From PALSA-894 sp963757565 (lineage in GTDB: Bacteria > Pseudomonadota > Alphaproteobacteria > Rhizobiales > Xanthobacteraceae), in the NCBI GenBank assembly GCA_963757565.1, contig CAVWSB010000006.1, positions 310,001-374,000 of the forward strand: 64,000 bases of DNA, given 5' to 3'. Shown here one piece after another: positions 1-8,737 of this stretch. The translations under genes and the position numbers were made by a program. The notes under the pieces are model-generated. The model was not told the DNA's origin. It saw only the letters and a program-made list of their open reading frames with translations, and made no database searches. Position 1 is the stretch's first letter; every line of letters begins with the position of its first letter.

Positions 1-663
1 CGAGTTGACGCCGGAGAGGCGCACGCGATCGCGGAAGGCATGGTGATTGAACAGGCCCTTCACGATAGCCTGGCAGTCGTCGAACGTCCCTTCGATTGCG
101 AGCGCATGCACGTTCGCCTCGCTTTGCGTCGTCATCATGCGCCGCTGCACCTCGGAGATGCGGCCCTGCGGATAGAGCGCAATGACATCGACCTGGTTGC
201 TGCCGCGGAACGCCTCAACCGCAGCCCCACCGGTGTCCCCCGAGGTCGCGACCACGATGGTGGAGCGCTCGCCGCGCTGGATCAGTGCGTGATCCATCAG
301 CCGCGACAGGAACTGCATCGCCAGATCCTTGAAGGCGAGCGTCGGTCCGTGGAACAGCTCGAGCACGAATGTATCCGGCGAAAGCTGGGTCAGCGGCGCG
401 ACCGCCGGATGGCGAAACGTGCCGTAGGCATCGTGCGCCATGCGCGAAAGATCGGCGTCCGCAATCGTGCCGCCGACGAACGGGCGCACGACCTCGCAGG
501 CGACCTCCGCGTAGGGTTTTCCGGCGAGGCCCGCGATCTCCGCGGCAGAAAATTGCGGCCAGGATTCCGGCACGTAGAGTCCGCCGTCGCGGGCAAGCCC
601 GGCCAACGTCACATCGATGAAGCCGAGCGCGGGGGCTTCGCCTCTGGTGGAAATGTAGCGCAC
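1..663 (-). CDS. thrC: Threonine synthase, N-terminal part (runs off the window)
   Basis: Converts O-phospho-L-homoserine to threonine with PLP in the cytoplasm. I read 221 residues from a GTG start at 663 to the window edge with no stop. The start reads VRYISTRGEAPALGF, typical of the family. The PLP lysine is in HGPTLAFKDLAMQFL (Lys about 112), and the phosphate-binding stretch TSGDTGGAAVEAF follows near residue 140. About the first half of a protein of roughly 460-470 aa is present. It follows SURF1 on the same strand after about 90 bases, an order I associate with rhizobial relatives. No ATG lies near the family start, so GTG was chosen. Confidence 0.93.
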   Translation of the reverse strand, partial: MRYISTRGEAPALGFIDVTLAGLARDGGLYVPESWPQFSAAEIAGLAGKPYAEVACEVVRPFVGGTIADADLSRMAHDAYGTFRHPAVAPLTQLSPDTFVLELFHGPTLAFKDLAMQFLSRLMDHALIQRGERSTIVVATSGDTGGAAVEAFRGSNQVDVIALYPQGRISEVQRRMMTTQSEANVHALAIEGTFDDCQAIVKGLFNHHAFRDRVRLSGVNS

Positions 664-754
664 GGATTGCCCTGTTCGGCCGGACACTAGTCGGGTGGCG
701 GGCAGCGCACAAGGAAAGGTGCCTCGTGGTCGATAGTCATTCTATAACAATGGC

Positions 755-1510
755 TTACGACGCGACCCGGCGCCATCGGGATCGCAGGAACACGAACCCG
801 GAAATCAGCACCGCCAGCGCGAGGCCAAACCATGTCACCGCGTATTGCAGGTGGTTGTTCGGCAGGCTTGGCGTGAGCGGCCCGACCTTGGGCAACCCGC
901 CGGTGGCAGGCGGGGCTTCCTGATCGACGTAAAACGGCGCAACGACGCCCCATTTCTTTGCGGCGGCCATCGAGGCGGGATCGCGCGCGAACCAGAGGTT
1001 CTTGGCGGGATCGTCCGCCGGGGTAAATTCACCGCGCGGCTCGGGCCAGCGCATCGCGCCAGCGACCTCGACCACACCCTTGGGCTGGCCCTCGGCGCGC
1101 ATCTTCGGCTCCTGTTTACCCTCAGGCACGAAGCCGCGATTGACCACCACGAGGCTTCCGCCGAGGAGGCGCGCCGGCGAGAACACCCAGTAGCCGGGGC
1201 CGGCCACATCGGGGCGCAGCGACGAGCCGCTCGAAAAGACGAGCACCTCCTGATCAGGCAGGAACTCGGCCGGAAAGGTCACGCGGCGGAATTCGTCCTC
1301 GGCGGCAGAGAGCCGCGCCCAGCGCTCGCGCGGCGGCAGATCGGTCGGCTTGGCCGAGAGTTTGGCGTCAAGCCGGGCGACCAGATCCTGCTTCCAGTGC
1401 AGGCGTTCCAGCTGCCAAGTGCCGAGCCATGCGAGGCCCGCAACCGCCGCAAGAACGAAGATCACCGGAATGACGGTGCCACGACGGCGCGGCGATGCGT
1501 CCGGACTCAC
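755..1510 (-). CDS. SURF1 family cytochrome oxidase biogenesis protein
   Basis: Inner-membrane assembly factor for aa3 oxidase, linked to heme a insertion into subunit I. The 251-aa protein has an N-terminal membrane segment (about residues 12-30, PVIFVLAAVAGLAWLGTWQL) with the SURF1 GTWQLER signature, a periplasmic domain containing the VNRGFVP motif, and a second membrane segment near the C-terminus (LQYAVTWFGLALAVLISGFV). The frame stays open far upstream, but the GTG at 1510 overlaps the DUF983 stop as GTGA and gives the usual family length. It is the last gene of the overlapping chain benE-DUF983-SURF1. Confidence 0.92.
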   Translation of the reverse strand: MSPDASPRRRGTVIPVIFVLAAVAGLAWLGTWQLERLHWKQDLVARLDAKLSAKPTDLPPRERWARLSAAEDEFRRVTFPAEFLPDQEVLVFSSGSSLRPDVAGPGYWVFSPARLLGGSLVVVNRGFVPEGKQEPKMRAEGQPKGVVEVAGAMRWPEPRGEFTPADDPAKNLWFARDPASMAAAKKWGVVAPFYVDQEAPPATGGLPKVGPLTPSLPNNHLQYAVTWFGLALAVLISGFVFLRSRWRRVAS

Positions 1511-1890
1511 GGTTGCTGCCTGCGCTCGAGCCGACCTTCGGCGGCCTTGTGATGATATTGCAGCACGATCAGCAGGCCCTTGATGAGCCGCAGCGGCAGC
1601 AGCGTGACGATCAGGATCAACGGCCCCCACAGCACCGCATGCACCCAGAACGGCGGCTGATACAGGACTTCCGTGATCAGGGCAGCGGCGACCACGATGA
1701 ATCCCGAAATCAGGATCACGAAAATCGCAGGACCGTCGCCGGCATCCGCGAACGCATAATCGAGCGCGCACGCCTCGCAGCTCTTGCGCAAGTTCAGGAA
1801 GCCGGAAAACAGGTGACCCTTGCGGCAGCGCGGACACTTGCCGGCCAGGCCGGTCAAGATGGACGGCAGCAATGCCGGTCGATCGGTCAT
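1507..1890 (-). CDS. DUF983 domain protein
   Basis: A 127-aa membrane protein of unknown function that usually sits beside cytochrome oxidase assembly genes. It has an N-terminal zinc-ribbon-like pair, CPRC and later CEAC (residues about 18-40), then two hydrophobic segments (AIFVILISGFIVVAAALI and AVLWGPLILIVTLLPLRLI). The ATG at 1890 overlaps the upstream benE stop (ATGA) and its TGA overlaps the SURF1 GTG, so translation is probably coupled. A role in oxidase biogenesis is inferred from context only. Confidence 0.9.
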   Translation of the reverse strand: MTDRPALLPSILTGLAGKCPRCRKGHLFSGFLNLRKSCEACALDYAFADAGDGPAIFVILISGFIVVAAALITEVLYQPPFWVHAVLWGPLILIVTLLPLRLIKGLLIVLQYHHKAAEGRLERRQQP

Positions 1891-3065
1891 GCGGCGCTTT
1901 CTCCGGCACGCAGCACCTGGTGCACCACCAATCCGAAGACAAGCCCCCAGAACGCCGCGCCGATGCCGAACAGCGAAAGGCCCGATGCGGTGACCAGAAA
2001 TGTCGTGAGTCCGGGCAAGCGGCCCTCCTCGTCCTTCACGGCGTTCAACATCGCACTGCCGAACGCACCGATCAACGCAAGACCAGCCACAGCCTCGATC
2101 AGCACCGGAGGCGAGCGTGAAACCAGAATGGCGGCAGCATCGGCGAGCAGCGCGAGAAAAAGGTAACCAACGCCGCCGAACATCGCCGCCACATAGCGGC
2201 GCGCGGGATCCGCATGTGCATCCGGCCCCGCCGCAAGCGCGGCCGTGATTGCCGCGAGATTGAGCGTCGGACTGCAGTATGGCGCGCCGATGACGGATAC
2301 GGCGCCGGTAGCAAGGAGAAGCGGCGCGACGCGTGGATGGTAGTCGTAAGCCGACAGCACCGCGAGGCCGGGAAGATTCTGCCCCGCCATGGTCACGATG
2401 AAGAGCGGCAGCGTGATGTTCGCCATCGCCTCCCACGTAAACACCGGCATGACGAATTCGAGATGTGGAACAAGCTCCCTCACTGTGACGCCCGCGAACG
2501 GCCGGTCGAACGCCATCGCAGTGAGTGCGACGATCACGGCGGCGGGCACCGCATAGGCGCGCGCGAGGCGCATGAACACAAGCCACGTCAGCAGCACCGC
2601 GGCAGCAAGCCAGGGCGCCGCCCCGATCGCCGCGACTGGCGCGAGACAAAGCTTCAGCAGGATGCCGGCGAGCATCGCGCTGGCAATCGGCTTCGGGATC
2701 GCAGCGATCATCCGCCCGAGCGGCGTCCATAACCCGGTGAGCATGATCAGCGCGCCGACGGCGATGAATGCGCCGACCGCTGCCGGAAATCCGCCCGCGA
2801 CCGCGCCGATGGTCGCAAGCAGCGCCATGCCGGGCGTGCTCCAGGCGATCGAGATCGGCATCCGCGTCCACCAGCTCAGCGCGATCGCCGTCACGCCCAG
2901 GAACAGGCTCATCGTGACCAGCCCAGAAGCGACCTGCGACACGCTCGCGCCAACCGCGACGAGCCCATTGATCAGCACCGCAGCCGAGCCCGCGTAGCCG
3001 ACCAGCGTCACAAGCAGACCTTGCCCGAGCGCCTGCACCGAGAAGTCTTCGCGGATTCCAGCCAT
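1887..3065 (-). CDS. benE: Benzoate/H+ symporter family protein (BenE-like)
   Basis: A 392-aa polytopic membrane protein with about 10-12 hydrophobic segments, resembling BenE transporters along its length (family motifs such as SWWTRMPISIAWSTPG and GAPYCSPTLNLAAITAAL). BenE proteins are proton-coupled carriers for benzoate-like aromatics. An upstream in-frame start at 3092 exists, but that extension lies in the terminator hairpin that ends the ctaE transcript, so I prefer the ATG at 3065 (MAGIREDF). The stop overlaps the DUF983 start. No benzoate catabolic gene is in view, so the substrate is uncertain. Confidence 0.85.
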   Translation of the reverse strand: MAGIREDFSVQALGQGLLVTLVGYAGSAAVLINGLVAVGASVSQVASGLVTMSLFLGVTAIALSWWTRMPISIAWSTPGMALLATIGAVAGGFPAAVGAFIAVGALIMLTGLWTPLGRMIAAIPKPIASAMLAGILLKLCLAPVAAIGAAPWLAAAVLLTWLVFMRLARAYAVPAAVIVALTAMAFDRPFAGVTVRELVPHLEFVMPVFTWEAMANITLPLFIVTMAGQNLPGLAVLSAYDYHPRVAPLLLATGAVSVIGAPYCSPTLNLAAITAALAAGPDAHADPARRYVAAMFGGVGYLFLALLADAAAILVSRSPPVLIEAVAGLALIGAFGSAMLNAVKDEEGRLPGLTTFLVTASGLSLFGIGAAFWGLVFGLVVHQVLRAGESAA

Positions 3066-3090
3066 GATGGGTGCGCGCTCGGCCTGAAAC

Positions 3091-3120
3091 AAAAAGGGCG
3101 GCCGCTTGGGCCGCCCTTTT
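3091..3120 (-). terminator. Rho-independent terminator after ctaE
   Basis: Perfect 11-bp inverted repeat: AAAAGGGCGGC paired with GCCGCCCTTTT across a 7-nt loop, with a T run on the minus strand. It lies between the ctaE stop (3138) and the benE start, so it probably separates the oxidase operon from benE-DUF983-SURF1. Confidence 0.85.
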
Positions 3121-3137
3121 CCGAAAATGTCCCGACT

Positions 3138-3989
3138 CTAGTGCCCGGCCGCGACGTGCGCGCCGCCGCCCCAGACGTAGATGCAGACGAACAGGAACAG
3201 CCACACCACGTCGACGAAGTGCCAGTACCAGGCGGAGAACTCGAAGCCGAGATGATGGGTCGCGGTGAAGTGGCCCGCATAGACGCGGAACAGACAGACG
3301 ATCAGGAAGATCGACCCAATGATAACATGCGCGCCGTGGAAGCCGGTCGCCATGAAGAAGGTCGCGCCATAGATGTGACCCGAATAATGGAAAGCCGCGT
3401 GCATGTACTCATAGCCCTGCACGCAGGTGAACGTGAGGCCGAGCAGGATGGTGCAGATCAGCCCCCATTTCAGACCCTGCCGGTCATTGTGCAGCAACGC
3501 GTGATGCGCCCAGGTCACGGTGGTGCCCGAGGTGAGCAGGATCAGCGTGTTCAAGAGCGGCAGGTGCCACGGGTCGAAGGTCTCGATCCCTTTCGGCGGC
3601 CACACGCCGCCAAGCAGGTCCGTGCGCATCACGTGATGAATGTCGGCCGGAAACAGCGAAGTCGAGAAATAGGCCCAAAACCACGCGACGAAGAACATCA
3701 CCTCGGAGGCGATGAACAGGATCATGCCGTAGCGATGCGAGATCTGCACCACGCGGGTGTGATCGTGCTTGTGCTCGGCCTCGTTGATGACGTCGCGCCA
3801 CCAGGCGAACATCGTGTAAAGCACGCCGATCGCGCCTGCCGCAAACACCAGCGGCGCCGCAGCGTAGAGCTTGTGCATCCACGAGATCAGGCCGATCGCG
3901 AGAACGAACGCCGAAACCGAGCCGACGACCGGCCACGGGCTCGGATCCACGAGATGATAATCGTGGTGCTTGGCGTGCGCGTCGGCCAT
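3138..3989 (-). CDS. ctaE: Cytochrome c oxidase subunit III
   Basis: Subunit III of the aa3-type terminal oxidase, 283 aa with seven predicted membrane helices. Typical stretches are FVAWFWAYFSTSLFP, HVIIGSIFLIVCLFR and the C-terminal WHFVDVVWLFLFVCIYVWG. The ATG at 3989 (MADAHAKHHDYHLVD) has a GGAGAAAGAG ribosome site; an in-frame ATG 13 codons upstream does not. Last gene of the ctaC-ctaD-ctaB-coxF-ctaG-ctaE run and followed by a terminator. Confidence 0.97.
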   Translation of the reverse strand: MADAHAKHHDYHLVDPSPWPVVGSVSAFVLAIGLISWMHKLYAAAPLVFAAGAIGVLYTMFAWWRDVINEAEHKHDHTRVVQISHRYGMILFIASEVMFFVAWFWAYFSTSLFPADIHHVMRTDLLGGVWPPKGIETFDPWHLPLLNTLILLTSGTTVTWAHHALLHNDRQGLKWGLICTILLGLTFTCVQGYEYMHAAFHYSGHIYGATFFMATGFHGAHVIIGSIFLIVCLFRVYAGHFTATHHLGFEFSAWYWHFVDVVWLFLFVCIYVWGGGAHVAAGH

Positions 3990-4030
3990 CGTCTCTTTCT
4001 CCGTCCCGTGTCGGGTCGCTTCAAACAAGT

Positions 4031-4636
4031 CTAGTTTGTCGTCGTTGCCGGTTTCGTACCGCGATCCGCGACCGGCTTTGCCTGGTCGCGCACCGGATAA
4101 AACGAATAGGACAGCGTGATCGTATTCAGGTCGTCAAGCTCGCCATCCTTGGCAAGCGACGAGTCGACGTAGAACACCACCGGCATCTCACGCTTCTCGC
4201 CCGGCCCGAGCCGCTGCTCGGTGAAGCAGAAGCAGTTGATCTTGGTGAAGTAGCCGCCCGTGGTCGAGGGCGCGACGTTGTAGGCCGCCTGCCCGGTGGT
4301 CTCGCGCGCCGAAAGATTGGTCGCGACAAAATTGACGGTGACGACCTCGCCGAGCTTCACATCGATCGAATTTCGTTCTGGCTCGAAGCGCCACGGCAGG
4401 CCGCCGGTCACATTGCCGTCGAAGCGGACCGAAATGGTGCGGCCAAGTTCGCCTGTCGGCGCCGATTTTGCGATCTGCGGCGTGCCGGCAAAGCCCGTCT
4501 GGCGGCAGAACCAGTTGTAGAACGGCACCGCCGCATAAGCCATTCCAACCATACCCGCGACGAACACGCCGCAGGACGCGGCCAGGATCAGGTCGCGGCG
4601 GCGGACGCTGGTTTGGTTCGTCTCGATCATGTTCAC
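4031..4636 (-). CDS. ctaG: Cytochrome c oxidase assembly protein CtaG/Cox11
   Basis: Membrane-anchored copper chaperone that delivers Cu to the CuB site of subunit I. The 201-aa protein has one N-terminal membrane helix (about residues 15-36) followed by the FCRQTGFAGTPQ motif, then a periplasmic immunoglobulin-like domain. The copper-binding motif is CFCFTEQ. The ATG overlaps the coxF stop (ATGA). Length and motifs match Cox11 of alphaproteobacteria. Confidence 0.96.
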   Translation of the reverse strand: MNMIETNQTSVRRRDLILAASCGVFVAGMVGMAYAAVPFYNWFCRQTGFAGTPQIAKSAPTGELGRTISVRFDGNVTGGLPWRFEPERNSIDVKLGEVVTVNFVATNLSARETTGQAAYNVAPSTTGGYFTKINCFCFTEQRLGPGEKREMPVVFYVDSSLAKDGELDDLNTITLSYSFYPVRDQAKPVADRGTKPATTTN

Positions 4637-4794
4637 AACGGCCGGATCAGCACCGCCGGTCCCTTCACCAGCGTCACCACGTAGAACAGTGCAACCAGCA
4701 CGCCGAGCGACAGCGCGATCGCGATCGAGCGTGCACGGCGGCGGCGTTTCTGCTCCTCGGTGAGAACGATGCCATCGTCGTCACTCTGGCTCAT
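4633..4794 (-). CDS. coxF: CoxF-like small membrane protein of the oxidase operon
   Basis: A 53-aa protein with a charged N-terminus (EEQKRRRRARS) and one membrane helix (about residues 24-44). Small proteins of this type, often labelled CoxF, sit between ctaB and ctaG in rhizobial oxidase operons; their role is unclear. Start and stop both overlap neighbours by four bases (ctaB stop/ATG at 4794 and ATGA with ctaG), which supports the reading. Confidence 0.85.
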   Translation of the reverse strand: MSQSDDDGIVLTEEQKRRRRARSIAIALSLGVLVALFYVVTLVKGPAVLIRPL

Positions 4795-5750
4795 AGCCCG
4801 TATCCGAGCCGCGCCAGCAGATTGTCGGCAAGCAGCGCGGCGAACAGTGCGAATACGTAGAGCAGTGAGAAGGCAAACAGCTTCCTGGCCGGACCCGGCG
4901 CCGCGGGACCGCTCCGGTCGCGATAGACGCGCCACGCGAGCGCCAGCATCATGGCGCCGCAGGCAAGCGCGACCGCGCCATAGAGATAACCCGAAAAGCC
5001 GAACAGTGCGGGCGCAAGGCCCGCGGGCAAGAGGATCAGCGAATAGATCAGGATTTGCCTGCGCGTCTCGCCGAGCCCGGCGACAACCGGCAGCATCGGC
5101 ACACCGGCGCGCGCGTAGTCGTCGGACTTGAGCAGCGAGAGCGCCCAGAAGTGCGGCGGCGTCCACAGGAAGATGATGAGGAACATGAGCACCGGTGCGA
5201 GCGACACATCACCGGTCACCGCCGCCCATCCGACCACGGGCGGGAACGCGCCCGCCGCGCCGCCAATCACGATGTTCTGCGGCGTCGAGCGTTTCAGCCA
5301 CATCGTATAGACGAAAACGTAGAAGAAGATCGTGAACGCCAGCAGGCCGGCCGCGAACCAGTTCACCAGCACGCCGAGCACGGCGACCGAGAACACCGAC
5401 AGCGTCGCACCGAACGCGAGCGCCTCGCCCGGCTGCACGCGTCCCGCCGGGATCGGCCGTTTTGCTGTGCGCGTCATCACTGCGTCGATGTCGGCGTCGT
5501 ACCACATGTTGAGCGCGCCGGACGCACCCGCGCCGATCGCGATGCAGAGGATCGCCGTGAAGCCGATCACCGGGTGGATATGCCCGGGGGCGACCATGAG
5601 CCCGACCAGGGCGGTGAACACCACAAGCGACATCACGCGCGGCTTGAGCAGCGCAACGTAATCCTCGACGCCCGCGAGGCTCGGCTCGGCGCGCGCAAAC
5701 GCAGGCCCTAACGGCCTCGTCAGCTCCGCGCCTTCACTCGCAAGAGACAT
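4791..5750 (-). CDS. ctaB: Protoheme IX farnesyltransferase (heme O synthase)
   Basis: Adds a farnesyl group to heme b to give heme O, the precursor of heme A for the aa3 oxidase. The 319-aa membrane protein has about nine helices and both aspartate-rich prenyltransferase motifs: NMWYDADIDAVMTRTAKRP near residue 81, and YARAGVPMLP after LKSDDYA near residue 215. It sits between ctaD and coxF, with a four-base overlap to coxF. Confidence 0.96.
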   Translation of the reverse strand: MSLASEGAELTRPLGPAFARAEPSLAGVEDYVALLKPRVMSLVVFTALVGLMVAPGHIHPVIGFTAILCIAIGAGASGALNMWYDADIDAVMTRTAKRPIPAGRVQPGEALAFGATLSVFSVAVLGVLVNWFAAGLLAFTIFFYVFVYTMWLKRSTPQNIVIGGAAGAFPPVVGWAAVTGDVSLAPVLMFLIIFLWTPPHFWALSLLKSDDYARAGVPMLPVVAGLGETRRQILIYSLILLPAGLAPALFGFSGYLYGAVALACGAMMLALAWRVYRDRSGPAAPGPARKLFAFSLLYVFALFAALLADNLLARLGYGL

Positions 5751-5763
5751 TTATCCTTGTCCA

Positions 5764-5810
5764 CGCATGATCTGATCCGAAAACCGGTTCCGAATCTTCG
5801 GGATCATGCG
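5764..5810. repeat. Intergenic palindromic repeat, type A
   Basis: A 47-bp element with perfect 9-bp terminal inverted repeats (CGCATGATC and GATCATGCG) around a GATCCGAAAACCGGTT core, in the ctaD-ctaB gap. A second copy with the same core lies at 19904-19950. Similar elements are, from memory, common in rhizobial genomes. Confidence 0.8.
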
Positions 5811-5811
5811 C

Positions 5812-7440
5812 CTACTTGATCCGCGGCAGTGTGTTGAACTGGTGGAACGGCGGCGGCGAGGACAGCGTCCATTCGAGCGTGGTCGCGCCCGGTCCCCACG
5901 GATTGTTCGCGGCGCGCTCCTTGCGCAGATAGAACGCGTCGAACATGCCATAGAGGAAGATCAGTACGCCGAAGCCGGAAATGTATGAGCCGACCGAGGA
6001 GATGTAGTTCCAGCCGGCGAACGCATCCGGGTAGTCGACGTAGCGGCGCGGCATGCCGGCAAGACCGAGGAAGTGCTGCGGGAAGAACACCAGGTTGACG
6101 CCGATGAACGTCACCCAGAAGTGCAGTTTGCCTATGGTTTCGTTGTACATGTAGCCGGTGATCTTCGGGAACCAGTAGTACCAGCCCGCGAAGATGGTGA
6201 AGACCGCGCCGAGCGACAGCACATAGTGGAAGTGTGCGACGACATAGTAGGTCTCCTGCAGCGCGCGGTCGATGCCCGCGTTCGCCAGCACCACACCGGT
6301 GACACCGCCAACGGTGAACAAGAAGATGAAGCCGACCGCCCAGAGCATCGGCGTGCGGAACTCGATCGATCCGCCCCACATGGTGGCGATCCAGGAAAAG
6401 ATCTTCACACCGGTCGGCACCGCGATCACCATCGTGGCGGCAACAAAATAAGCCTGCACGGCGGCCGACATGCCGGTCGTGTACATGTGGTGCGCCCACA
6501 CGATAAAGCCGATGCCGCCGATCGCCACCATCGCGTAGGCCATGCCGAGATAGCCGAACACCGGCTTGCGCGAGAAGGTGGAGATGATCTGGCTCACCAT
6601 GCCGAAGCCCGGAAGGATCAGGATGTAGACTTCCGGGTGGCCGAAGAACCAGAACAGATGCTGGTAAAGCAGCGGGTCGCCGCCGCCTTCAGCAGAGAAG
6701 AACGTGGTTCCGAAATTGCGGTCGGTGAGGAGCATGGTGATGGCGCCCGCGAGCACGGGCAACGACAGCAGCAGCAGAAACACCGTGACCAGGATCGACC
6801 ACACGAACAGCGGCATCTTGTGCAGCGTCATGCCGGGTGCGCGCATGTTGAAGATCGTGGTGATGAAGTTGATGGCGCCAAGGATCGACGAGGCGCCGGC
6901 CAGATGGATCGACAGGATCGCGAAATCCATCGCCGGTCCGGGGTGGCCGGATGTGGACAGCGGCGCGTAGAGCGTCCAGCCCGCGCCGACGCCGTTGGCA
7001 CCCGGCTCGCCCTCAAAGAACAGCGAAGACAGCAGCAGCGCAAAAGAAGCCGGCAGCAGCCAGAACGAGATGTTGTTCATGCGCGGGAACGCCATATCGG
7101 GTGCCCCGATCATCAGCGGCACAATCCAGTTGCCGAACCCGCCGATCATCGCCGGCATGACCATGAAGAAGATCATGATCAGGCCGTGCGCGGTGGTGAA
7201 CACATTGTAGGTGTGCGTGCCGTGCTCGCCGGTGAAGACCTGAATGCCCGGATGCATCAACTCCATCCGGATGGCGATCGACATCGCACCGCCGATGCAA
7301 CCCGCAATGATTGCGAACACCAGGTACATCGTTCCGATGTCCTTGTGGTTCGTCGAATAGACATAGCGGCGCCACCCGGTGGGGGTGTGGTGGTCGTCGT
7401 GCGCCTCGTCCGCGCCGTAAGCCGTTGCCGTCGTAGCCAT
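5812..7440 (-). CDS. ctaD: Cytochrome c oxidase subunit I
   Basis: Catalytic subunit of the aa3 heme-copper oxidase; reduces O2 to water and pumps protons across the inner membrane. 542 aa with twelve helices. Visible ligands: low-spin heme His in TTAHGLIMIFF, CuB His and cross-linked Tyr in WFFGHPEVYIL, CuB histidines in WAHHMYTTG, and heme ligands in VVAHFHYVLS. The GHPEVY form marks a type A1 oxidase. The ATG at 7440 follows ctaC after about 40 bases. Confidence 0.98.
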   Translation of the reverse strand: MATTATAYGADEAHDDHHTPTGWRRYVYSTNHKDIGTMYLVFAIIAGCIGGAMSIAIRMELMHPGIQVFTGEHGTHTYNVFTTAHGLIMIFFMVMPAMIGGFGNWIVPLMIGAPDMAFPRMNNISFWLLPASFALLLSSLFFEGEPGANGVGAGWTLYAPLSTSGHPGPAMDFAILSIHLAGASSILGAINFITTIFNMRAPGMTLHKMPLFVWSILVTVFLLLLSLPVLAGAITMLLTDRNFGTTFFSAEGGGDPLLYQHLFWFFGHPEVYILILPGFGMVSQIISTFSRKPVFGYLGMAYAMVAIGGIGFIVWAHHMYTTGMSAAVQAYFVAATMVIAVPTGVKIFSWIATMWGGSIEFRTPMLWAVGFIFLFTVGGVTGVVLANAGIDRALQETYYVVAHFHYVLSLGAVFTIFAGWYYWFPKITGYMYNETIGKLHFWVTFIGVNLVFFPQHFLGLAGMPRRYVDYPDAFAGWNYISSVGSYISGFGVLIFLYGMFDAFYLRKERAANNPWGPGATTLEWTLSSPPPFHQFNTLPRIK

Positions 7441-7482
7441 GTTGCGATTGTCCTCGACGTTCTTAAGCCTTGTTGCCGCCCG

Positions 7483-8331
7483 CTATTTCGTCTGCGCGCC
7501 GGCCGATGCGACCGAGGTCGGCTCGTCGGTGCGCGCATATTTCTTCTTCGCGTCCTCGATCCATGCCGCGTAGGCCTGCTCGCTCACGACGCGCACCGCG
7601 ATCGGCATGAAGGCGTGATCCTTGCCGCACAGTTCCGAGCACTGGCCGTAGTAGACGCCCTCGCGCGTCGCCTTGAACCAGGTCTCGTTCAGGCGGCCCG
7701 GAATGGCGTCGATCATGACGCCGAACGACGGCACCTTGAACGCATGAATGACGTCCGCTCCGGTCGTATAGACGCGCACCACCTTGTTGACCGGCACCAC
7801 CATTTCATTGTCGACGGAAAGCAGACGAATCTGGTCACCCTTGAGCTCGTTTTCCTTCACGAGAAGGAAGTCAAATTCGAACTTGCTGTCCGGATAGCTG
7901 TAGCTCCAGTACCACTGCTTGCCGGTGGCCTTCACGGTGACGTCGGCGGGTGGGATGTTGAGTTGGAAAAAAAGGATACGGAACGACGGAACCGCGATCA
8001 CCACCAGAATCGCGACCGGAATCACGGTCCAAAGCACTTCCAGAAGCGTGTTGTGAGTCGTGCGGGATGGGTTGGGGTTGGCGCGGGAGTTGAACTTGAC
8101 GATCACGATGAGCAGAAGCGCCAGCACGAAAATCGTGATCGCGATGATGATCCAGAGAACGAATTGGTGGAACCAGACGATGTCATCCATCGTCGGCGCG
8201 GCCGACTGCTGGAAACCCATCTGCCAAGGTACCGGCTTGCCGAAATCGGCGTATGCAATGCCGCCTGCCGCGAGGGCCGTCACGAAAGCCAGGCCCTGGG
8301 CGGCTTTCCGGATCAATCGCATCAACACCAT
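7483..8331 (-). CDS. ctaC: Cytochrome c oxidase subunit II
   Basis: Carries the CuA centre that accepts electrons from cytochrome c on the periplasmic side. From the ATG at 8331 it is 282 aa: a signal peptide ending near AYA-DFG, two membrane helices (FVLWIIIAITIFVLALLLIV and LEVLWTVIPVAILVVIAVPS) and the cupredoxin domain. CuA ligands are visible in YGQCSELCGKDHAFMP, and KQWYWSYSYPD is the aromatic electron-entry patch. An AAGGAG site about 11 bases upstream selects this start over the longer open frame. First gene of the operon. Confidence 0.96.
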   Translation of the reverse strand: MVLMRLIRKAAQGLAFVTALAAGGIAYADFGKPVPWQMGFQQSAAPTMDDIVWFHQFVLWIIIAITIFVLALLLIVIVKFNSRANPNPSRTTHNTLLEVLWTVIPVAILVVIAVPSFRILFFQLNIPPADVTVKATGKQWYWSYSYPDSKFEFDFLLVKENELKGDQIRLLSVDNEMVVPVNKVVRVYTTGADVIHAFKVPSFGVMIDAIPGRLNETWFKATREGVYYGQCSELCGKDHAFMPIAVRVVSEQAYAAWIEDAKKKYARTDEPTSVASAGAQTK

Positions 8332-8737
8332 TGGCGTGTCCGCTCCTTCCAGTTCGGCTCCCGGCACCATGCAAGCCGGAAATCGGTGCCGCGAGCCTTG
8401 CTCGCGCATGGCACGGCCAGTTGCCGGCAAAGCTTCCGCGCTTTGGGACAGCGCCACGAACGAAGCTTTGCGCTTCTCAAACCACAATTCAGCCCTACTC
8501 GCAATGCGCCTTTGCGGTTCATTTCAAAGCTGTCGCGTACTTCGCGCGACATTGGGAAGAGACGGATTTCACGACGGATTTTTGAACAGCCGAAAGCCCT
8601 TGCCCCGTTCTTGACACGGTTGAAGCAACATGTACGCAGGCAGACGCAAGGTACCGCGGGGGAGCGGCGATTCGGCTCGCTTCCCTGCAATCTTCGGGGC
8701 GGCCGCCGTCAGCTCTCCCAAGGACAATGGAAACACC
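8332..8737. other. Divergent intergenic region, ctaC / ialB-like
   Basis: About 400 bases between the ctaC start and the IalB-like start. It must hold the promoters of the oxidase operon (minus) and the IalB gene (plus). The ctaC frame is open through part of it, but without family similarity. I see no tRNA and no clear regulator box; an AAGGACAATGG ribosome site ends the region. Confidence 0.6.

Noticed and set aside
755..1942. SURF1 as a 395-residue protein
   Set aside because: The extra N-terminus is DUF983/benE read in another frame; the GTGA junction at 1510 gives the family length.
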